Shown here: one piece after another, positions 54,438 to 64,000 of the stretch
How the letters are laid out: the number at the start of each line of letters is the position of its first letter
How positions within the stretch are numbered: the stretch's first letter is position 1
NCBI RefSeq assembly: GCF_004522155.1
Contig: NZ_SDEA01000008.1
Location: 1 to 64,000, forward strand
DNA: 64,000 bases
Source: Paracoccus luteus
Lineage (GTDB): Bacteria > Pseudomonadota > Alphaproteobacteria > Rhodobacterales > Rhodobacteraceae
Direction of reading: 5' to 3'
Made by a program: the position numbers and the translations under genes
The notes under the pieces: model-generated
The model's input: the letters and a program-made list of their open reading frames with translations, nothing else
Database searches by the model: none
What the model was told of the DNA's origin: nothing

Positions 54438-55600
54438 CGTCCGGCGCGCCCCAGCACGTCGGCGATCACATTCTGCGGCCGGGTGCGGGTCAGCGCCAGC
54501 AGCATGCCGATGGCGATTCCCGATGCGATGACCGACGACCCGCCATAGCTGACGAACGGCAGCGTCATCCCCTTGGCCGGCAGCAGCCGCACCGCAACGC
54601 CCATGTTGATCAGCGCCTGCACGCCGAACGCGCAGGCCAGCCCCGTGCCCGCGATCCGCGCGAACGGGTCGCGTTCGCGCAGCAGCCGCCACAGCGAGCG
54701 GGTGACGATCACGCCGTAAAGGGCGATGACGATCATCACCAGCGCAAAGCCGAACTCTTCGGCGGCCACCGCGATGATGAAATCGGTGTGCGCATCCGGC
54801 AGCGACCATTTGACCGACCCCTCGCCCACGCCCACGCCGAAGAACCCGCCCTCCTGGATGGCGTTGGTGGCATAGCCGATCTGGGTGCGCGGATCGACCT
54901 CGGCCGACAAGAAGCCGTTGATGCGGCGGGCGAAATGTTCCGAGCTGTTGTAGGCGAAGAACCCGCCCGCCCCGGCCAGCGCCACGGTGCCCGCGATCAG
55001 CGACACCGGCGCGCCGGCGACGAAATACATCACCAGCCACGCGAACAGCACGAGCGACGCCTGCCCGAAATCGGGCTGCAGCGCCAAAAGGACGATGACG
55101 ACGGCGGCGACCACAAAGGAATACAGCCGCCCCGGCGGTCCGCCCACCGACTGCGAGGCGGCCATGAACCACGCGCACAGCGCGACAAAGCCGGGCTTGA
55201 GGAACTCGGACGGCTGCACCGAGGCAAAGCCCAGCGACAGCCAGCGCGTCGCGCCCTTGCCGAAATCGGTGCCGATGAAGGGCAGCAGGATCACCGTGCC
55301 GATCGCGCCCAAAAACAGCACCACGCCCAGCCGCCGCACCTGCACCGGCGACAGCATCGAGATGACCAGCATCGCCACCAGAGCCATGCCGCCGAACGCC
55401 GCCTGCCGGATGACGTAATAGAACTGCGGCAGGTTGTTGCGTTCGGCCAGCGGCACCGAGGCGGCCAGCCCCAGCAGCAGCCCGATGCCGAACAGCCCCA
55501 GCACGCAGGCCATCGACCATCGGTCCACGGTGCGCCACCAGCGTGGAAGAATAGGGTCGCCCGCCCGCACGGGCGTGGCGCCGAAGACCATCTCGGTCAT
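54434..55600 (-). CDS. ftsW: septal peptidoglycan polymerase FtsW
   Basis: The SEDS-family glycosyltransferase of the divisome. The 388-residue protein has about ten membrane helices and the SEDS signatures [14 protein letters not shown], the [19 protein letters not shown] segment, and the GLPFVSYGG-type end seen here as [15 protein letters not shown]. It is the first division gene of this block. Upstream lies a repeat-rich gap and then gltB, so the usual murD neighbour is elsewhere. Confidence 0.96.
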   Translation of the reverse strand: MTEMVFGATPVRAGDPILPRWWRTVDRWSMACVLGLFGIGLLLGLAASVPLAERNNLPQFYYVIRQAAFGGMALVAMLVISMLSPVQVRRLGVVLFLGAIGTVILLPFIGTDFGKGATRWLSLGFASVQPSEFLKPGFVALCAWFMAASQSVGGPPGRLYSFVVAAVVIVLLALQPDFGQASLVLFAWLVMYFVAGAPVSLIAGTVALAGAGGFFAYNSSEHFARRINGFLSAEVDPRTQIGYATNAIQEGGFFGVGVGEGSVKWSLPDAHTDFIIAVAAEEFGFALVMIVIALYGVIVTRSLWRLLRERDPFARIAGTGLACAFGVQALINMGVAVRLLPAKGMTLPFVSYGGSSVIASGIAIGMLLALTRTRPQNVIADVLGRAGR

Positions 55601-56174
55601 GGGAATACCGCCGTCACTGCCTCAAGCCATGCCCGGTTGGTCCGGGTCTGCGGCGAAGGATAGCGCGAATGAACGCCCCGCGCTACTGCTTGTCTGCTGA
55701 CATGGGTGTGTCTTGAGGTGTCGAAAAACGCCGGTCAGGGGGCTGCGCCGTGCGGGGGGCGTGGACTGCGACGGGCACGGGCGCTGCGGCGGGCACGGGG
55801 GCTGCGGCGGGCACGGGGGCTGCGCCGCGGAATGGGACTGCGTTGCGGAACCGTCGCCGCGCCCCGGAACCAATGTCGCGCCCGCGCCGCGAGACTGCGC
55901 GACGGAACGCCGGATGGGTGGGACGGGGGGCGGCGCCGCCCCCGCGATCACTCGCCGGGCATGGGGGCAGCGTTGCAGAATATGTGCCCCGCCCAGCGCG
56001 AGGTCGCGGGGGGGTCCGCGTTGAGGAATGGATGCGCCCCCGGGCACGCGCTGCGCCCCGGAGCGGGCTGCGTTGCGAAACCGGCGTCGCGCCACGGCAC
56101 CAAAGTCGCGCCGTGGGGCGAGGCTGCGCCCCGGCAGCCGGCGGGCAACGGGGGGGCGTCGCCGCCCCCCGCCT
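55601..56174. repeat. gene-free repeat region between gltB and ftsW
   Basis: The 574 bases hold no gene I can support; open frames are explained by low complexity. Three 18-base copies of CGGGCACGGGNGCTGCGS lie at 55772-55825. An imperfect duplication with a period near 230 bases covers about 55800-55960 and 56040-56190; both copies contain CTGCGTTGCGRAACCG (55838, 56068), a G/C-rich palindrome and a sequence resembling the gltB 3' end with its stop. Confidence 0.75.
56151..56170 (-). terminator. hairpin after gltB
   Basis: GGGGGGC (56151-56157) pairs with GCCCCCC (56164-56170), loop of 6, just past the gltB stop. A related palindrome occurs at 55926-55943 in the duplicated copy. Confidence 0.45.
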
Positions 56175-60706
<4,532 letters not shown>

Positions 60707-60710
<4 letters not shown>

Positions 60711-61405
60711 GTCGCGGCCTTTCCGGTTGCGCGCTGCGTCATCAGCAGGTCGCAGTCATATTCGGGTGTGGTCGATGCAAAGCCCGGCTGTCCGGGCGCA
60801 ATCAGGCGCATGGGCGTGTCGTTGGTGTCCTGCGTCGCGCCGGTCCAGTCGGTCGCGGTTTCGACGCCGCCGTAAAAGCGGCCCTGTTCGCGGTTGACGA
60901 ACTGGCCGCCGCGGCGGTCGATCAGCAGGTCGCCGGCCTCGGAAAAGGTTTTCAGCTGGAACGTTGTGACGTCCAGCGTCACACCCGACACCGTGACCGT
61001 CTTGCCGGTCAGGCGGTCGCCGCCGATGTGGCGCAAGCGCTCGCCCGTGGTGGAACGCGTCCAGAAGTCGAAATCATCGCGCCCGGTTTCCAGCAGCGTG
61101 GTCAGGCTGGCGTGGTCGGCCGATGCCTCGTCAAGCGTGTCGGTGACGCCCGACACAAGGTCGGTGCTTTCCATCCACCGCGTTTGCGCGTCGATGCGCG
61201 ATTCGTGCACGCGGCCCGCCTTGGTGAAATAGGTCACGCGCTGGTCGCCCGGCGCGTCCGCGTCACAGCGGTAATGCTGCGCCACGGTGCAGGACCGCTG
61301 CTGCACGGTCAGTTCCAGCCGGCAGCCGGCGGGCGGTGTCCACTGCGCAGCGGCGGCGGGCGCAGCCGCCACCAGCGCCAGCGCCGCAGGGGCAAGGGCG
61401 CGCAT
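60707..61405 (-). CDS. exported protein of unknown function inside the glt operon
   Basis: The 232-residue product has a clear signal peptide (about 1-20, PAALALVAAAPAAAAQW). The mature part carries paired cysteines (GCRLELTVQQRSC and HYRC, then DCDL near the end) likely to form disulfides. No family is recognised. Its ATG shares a base with the gltD stop (TGATG) and its stop overlaps gltB (ATGA), so it is translationally coupled on both sides. A periplasmic protein between two cytoplasmic enzyme subunits is odd. Confidence 0.85.
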
Positions 61406-62973
61406 CACTGCGCCGCCATGCGCGTGGCCGCGCCCAGTTCGGCGGCGATGGCGTCGGCCGCCTCGCGCCCGTCGCGGATCGCCCAGACGACAAGGCTGGC
61501 GCCCCGCACGATGTCGCCGACCGCCCAGACCCCGGGCAGGCTGGTCGCGTGGGTGCGGAAATCGGCGCGGATGGTGCCCCATCGCGTCACCTCCAGCCCC
61601 TCCACGCCCCACAGGCGGGGCAGTTCCTCAGGCTCGAACCCCAGCGCCTTGATGACCAGGTCGGCGGGTTCGTGGTAATCGGCGCCCTCGATCGCCTCGG
61701 GCATCTGGCGGCCCGACACGTCCGGCGCGCCCAGCCGCATCCGGGTGACGCGCAGCCCAAGGGCGGGGCCGGTCGAGCGGTCGGTGTCCGTCACGATCCG
61801 CGCGGGCGACAGCCGGGGGTTGTCGCCGATGCCGTCGCCGTCCACGTCGCCGCCGTCATTGGCGACCTCGGCCTCGTCCGCAGTCGCGGCGTCGCCCGCG
61901 ACATGGCCGGCGAATGCGTTGGGCGCCGACAGCCAGACGAACTCGACACCCTCTTCCTCGGCGTTCTGCACCTCGCGCTGACTGCCCGGCATGTTGGCGC
62001 GGTCGCGGCGATAGAGGCATTTGACCGACGCCGCCCCCTGCCGGATCGCGGTGCGCACGCAGTCCATCGCGGTGTCGCCGCCGCCGATGACGACGACGCG
62101 CTTGCCCGCGGCATTCAGTTCGCCGTCGGCAAAATCCGGCACCTCGTCGCCCAGATCGACGCGGTTGCTGGCGGTCAGGTAATCCAGCGCCGCCACGACG
62201 CCGCGCGCGGGCGCGTTGTCGATGTCCAGATCGCGGGTCTTGTAGACGCCGGTCGCGATCAGCACCGCGTCGTGCCGGCCCCTGATCGCGTCAAAGCTGA
62301 TGGTGCGGCCCACCTCGGCGTTCAGCACGAACTCGACCCCGCCATCCGACAGCAGCCGGGTCCGGCGTTCGACGACGTGCTTTTCCAGCTTGAAGCCGGG
62401 GATGCCATAGATCATCAGCCCGCCCGCGCGGTCGTGGCGGTCATAGACGGTGACCTGGAACCCCATGCGCCGCAGCCGGTCGGCCGCCGCCAGCCCGCCC
62501 GGACCGGCGCCGATGATGCCGACGCTTTCGCCGCGTTCGGCCAGCGGGCGGATCGGCTCGACCCAGCCTTCCTGCCATGCGGTGTCGTTGATGTATTTCT
62601 CGATGGCGCCGATGGTGACGGTGCCGTGGCCCGACTGCTCGATGACGCAGTTGCCCTCGCACAGGCGGTCCTGGGGGCAGATGCGGCCGCAGATTTCCGG
62701 GAATGTGTTGGTCGCCTGGCTGGTCAGATGCGCCTCGCGCAGGCGCCCCTCGGCGGTCAGCCGCAGCCAGTCGGGGATGTTGTTGTGCAGCGGGCAGTGC
62801 GACTGGCAATAGGGCACGCCGCATTGGCTGCACCGGCTGGCCTGCTCGGCGGCCTTGGCGCCGGCGAACTCGCGATAGATCTCGTGGAAATCGTCGGCGC
62901 GCTCATCCGCCGTGCGCTTTTCCGGCATCTCGCGACCAACGGTCACGAACTTCAGCATCGTCTGCGTGGCCAT
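61405..62973 (-). CDS. gltD: glutamate synthase small subunit / NADPH-dependent reductase
   Basis: Passes electrons from NADPH to GltB. Start ATG 62973 (MATQTMLKFVTVGREMPEKR) gives 522 residues, slightly long. The N-terminal 4Fe-4S domain has CSQCGVPYCQSHCPLHNNIP and CGRICPQDRLCEGNC. The FAD motif is GIIGAGPGGLAAADRLRRMG and the NAD(P) motif VVVIGGGDTAMDC. An Asp/Glu-rich insertion near 360-400 is unusual. The upstream 147 bases are A+T-rich, with small inverted repeats (for example 63050-63064), and are the likely promoter. Confidence 0.96.
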   Translation of the reverse strand: MATQTMLKFVTVGREMPEKRTADERADDFHEIYREFAGAKAAEQASRCSQCGVPYCQSHCPLHNNIPDWLRLTAEGRLREAHLTSQATNTFPEICGRICPQDRLCEGNCVIEQSGHGTVTIGAIEKYINDTAWQEGWVEPIRPLAERGESVGIIGAGPGGLAAADRLRRMGFQVTVYDRHDRAGGLMIYGIPGFKLEKHVVERRTRLLSDGGVEFVLNAEVGRTISFDAIRGRHDAVLIATGVYKTRDLDIDNAPARGVVAALDYLTASNRVDLGDEVPDFADGELNAAGKRVVVIGGGDTAMDCVRTAIRQGAASVKCLYRRDRANMPGSQREVQNAEEEGVEFVWLSAPNAFAGHVAGDAATADEAEVANDGGDVDGDGIGDNPRLSPARIVTDTDRSTGPALGLRVTRMRLGAPDVSGRQMPEAIEGADYHEPADLVIKALGFEPEELPRLWGVEGLEVTRWGTIRADFRTHATSLPGVWAVGDIVRGASLVVWAIRDGREAADAIAAELGAATRMAAQ

Positions 62974-63120
62974 CGGCTGCGCCCCTTGGTCGAATCGCTT
63001 GGGACCGCAATAAACCAGCACCGGAATCTGATAAAGTCAGCAAGACTGATCTATCGCGCAGATATTTTCAATCGCTCAACAATTGCCGGGATTTCTAGCG
63101 GCTCATTAGGTCAGCACCGC

Positions 63121-63924
63121 TTACCCTTGCGCCATAAGCGCCAGCAAAGCCACGCCTCCCACCCCGATCCGCCACCACGCAAAGACGCCGTAACCATGCA
63201 CCGAGACATAGTTCAGCAGTCCGCGCACCACGACCAGCGCCGACAGGAACGCGCATACGAACCCGATCGCCACGTTTCCGGCAGCGGCCGCGTCCAGGAT
63301 GTCGCGGTTCTTCAGCAGGTCATAGGTGAACGCCCCCAGCATCGTGGGCATCGACAGGAAAAAGCTGAACTCGGCCGCGGACCGCTTGTCCGCGCCCAGC
63401 GCCAGCGCCCCCACGATGGTCGCGCCCGATCGCGACACGCCGGGGATCATCGCAAGGCACTGGATCGCGCCGATCCCCAGCGCCATCCGCAGGGGGAAAT
63501 CCTCGGCCTGGTGATAGCGCGGGTTGACCGCCAGCCGGTCGGCGAACAGCAGCACCACGCCCCCAAGGATCAGCATGACCGCGATCAGCACCGGGGTTTC
63601 GAACAGCACGCGCTTGATGATGTCATGGGCCAGCACGCCCACGACGACCGCGGGCAGGAACGCGACCAGCACCGCCGCGATGAACCGGCGCGCGCGCGGG
63701 TCGCGGGGGGCCGCCGCCATGATCGACCACAGCCGGCCGGCATAGACGAACAGGATGGCAAGGATAGCGCCCAGCTGGATCAGCACCTCGAACGCGCGGC
63801 CGGGGCTGTCAAAGCCCAGGAAATGCCCCGCCAGCAGCACATGCCCGGTCGAGCTGACGGGGATGAACTCGGACAGCCCCTCGACCACGCCGAGGGCCGC
63901 GGCAACCAGCGTGTCTGGCGCCAT
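63121..63924 (-). CDS. uppP: undecaprenyl-diphosphatase
   Basis: Recycles the lipid carrier for cell-wall synthesis. The 267-residue integral membrane protein has the catalytic region [16 protein letters not shown] (about 13-28) and the phosphatase-like [10 protein letters not shown] segment, with about eight membrane helices. The ATG shares a base with the stop of the gene upstream (TGATG). Confidence 0.96.
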   Translation of the reverse strand: MAPDTLVAAALGVVEGLSEFIPVSSTGHVLLAGHFLGFDSPGRAFEVLIQLGAILAILFVYAGRLWSIMAAAPRDPRARRFIAAVLVAFLPAVVVGVLAHDIIKRVLFETPVLIAVMLILGGVVLLFADRLAVNPRYHQAEDFPLRMALGIGAIQCLAMIPGVSRSGATIVGALALGADKRSAAEFSFFLSMPTMLGAFTYDLLKNRDILDAAAAGNVAIGFVCAFLSALVVVRGLLNYVSVHGYGVFAWWRIGVGGVALLALMAQG

Positions 63925-64000
63925 CAGCGTTCGCGCAGGTTCTTGGCCGATGCCTTGATGGCGTCATATTGCCCGGACGGGCGGAACCGCCAAAGATATT
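63924..64000 (-). CDS. C-terminal end of an upstream gene, possibly NDUFA9-like NAD-binding protein
   Basis: The minus-strand frame at the right edge reads [19 protein letters not shown] and then NLRER before TGA, and is coupled to uppP. From memory this resembles the end of the complex I NDUFA9-type epimerase-fold proteins found before uppP in Rhodobacterales. Only 24 codons are visible, so the family is tentative; that a gene is present is much more likely. Confidence 0.5.
   Translation of the reverse strand, partial: YLWRFRPSGQYDAIKASAKNLRER

Noticed and set aside
55622-56095. 157-codon minus-strand frame in the gltB-ftsW gap
   Set aside because: The product is Pro/Arg/Ser low complexity produced by the repeats (PPCPPQ runs), without a ribosome site or motif.
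63028-63064. Small inverted repeats upstream of gltD as an Lrp or NtrC site
   Set aside because: The arms are only 4 bases and match no consensus that I can defend; they are mentioned only as part of the likely promoter region.

Overview
The window is a high-G+C stretch of bacterial chromosome. Gene content and protein sequences point to an alphaproteobacterium of the Rhodobacterales, most like Paracoccus. The signs are a DUF4167 protein, S6 with a long Arg/Asp/Gly tail, a DUF2484 protein beside murC, a bactofilin next to an M23 peptidase, a short-chain fatty acyl-CoA regulator, and the run lpxC-bamD-recN downstream of ftsZ. It is almost entirely core chromosome. No insertion sequence, prophage, rRNA operon or CRISPR array was seen. 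The only tRNA is tRNA-Leu(UAG).

Layout. 1-3.6 kb: end of rsmA (+), then DUF4167 protein and prfA-prmC (-). 3.7-5.8 kb: periplasmic di-haem cytochrome c peroxidase (+), with an FNR-like site in its promoter, facing a YceI protein (-). 6.1-7.5 kb: rpsF-rpsR-rplI, followed by four tandem 89-bp copies of the operon terminator. 7.9-10.3 kb: two proteins of unknown function and a YihY-family membrane protein. 10.3-14.5 kb: tig, a polysaccharide pyruvyl transferase just behind tRNA-Leu, and nnr (all -). 14.6-22.8 kb: glnB-glnA, purB, an isolated FliG homologue, a 47-aa membrane protein, gap, a Met-rich small protein (-), and pyrC-pyrE. 22.9-29.4 kb: dnaB (with a consensus DnaA box upstream), a DUF486 protein, a Bcr/CflA-type exporter, a RamB/ScfR-like regulator, an M23 peptidase and a bactofilin. 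29.6-32.6 kb (-): DUF2189 protein, coaD, CBS-domain protein, LysR regulator. 32.7-37.4 kb (+): valine-degradation genes mmsA, acyl-CoA dehydrogenase, 3-hydroxyisobutyryl-CoA hydrolase, mmsB. 38-55.6 kb (-): division and cell-wall cluster ftsW-murG-murC-DUF2484-...-murB-ddl-ftsQ-ftsA-ftsZ-lpxC-bamD-recN, interrupted by choX-betC on the other strand. 56-63 kb (-): gltD - exported protein - gltB. The right edge holds uppP and the tail of a probable NDUFA9-like gene.

How the genes work together. PII (glnB), glutamine synthetase (glnA) and glutamate synthase (gltBD) form the ammonia-assimilation core, split over two loci. pyrC/pyrE and purB feed nucleotide synthesis. The cell-wall block combines lipid II synthesis (murB, murC, ddl, murG, uppP), septal assembly (ftsQ, ftsA, ftsZ, ftsW), lipid A (lpxC) and outer-membrane assembly (bamD). 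The valine block takes isobutyryl-CoA to propionyl-CoA.

The observations most worth following are the lone FliG, the choX-betC pair inside the division cluster, the exported protein translationally coupled inside the glutamate synthase operon, the tandem duplication of gene 3' ends at three places, and candidate FNR, DnaA, RamB-type and LysR sites. No clearly new multi-gene system was found. Start codons were chosen from family length and ribosome-binding sites. Identifications rest on reading the sequence without database searches.
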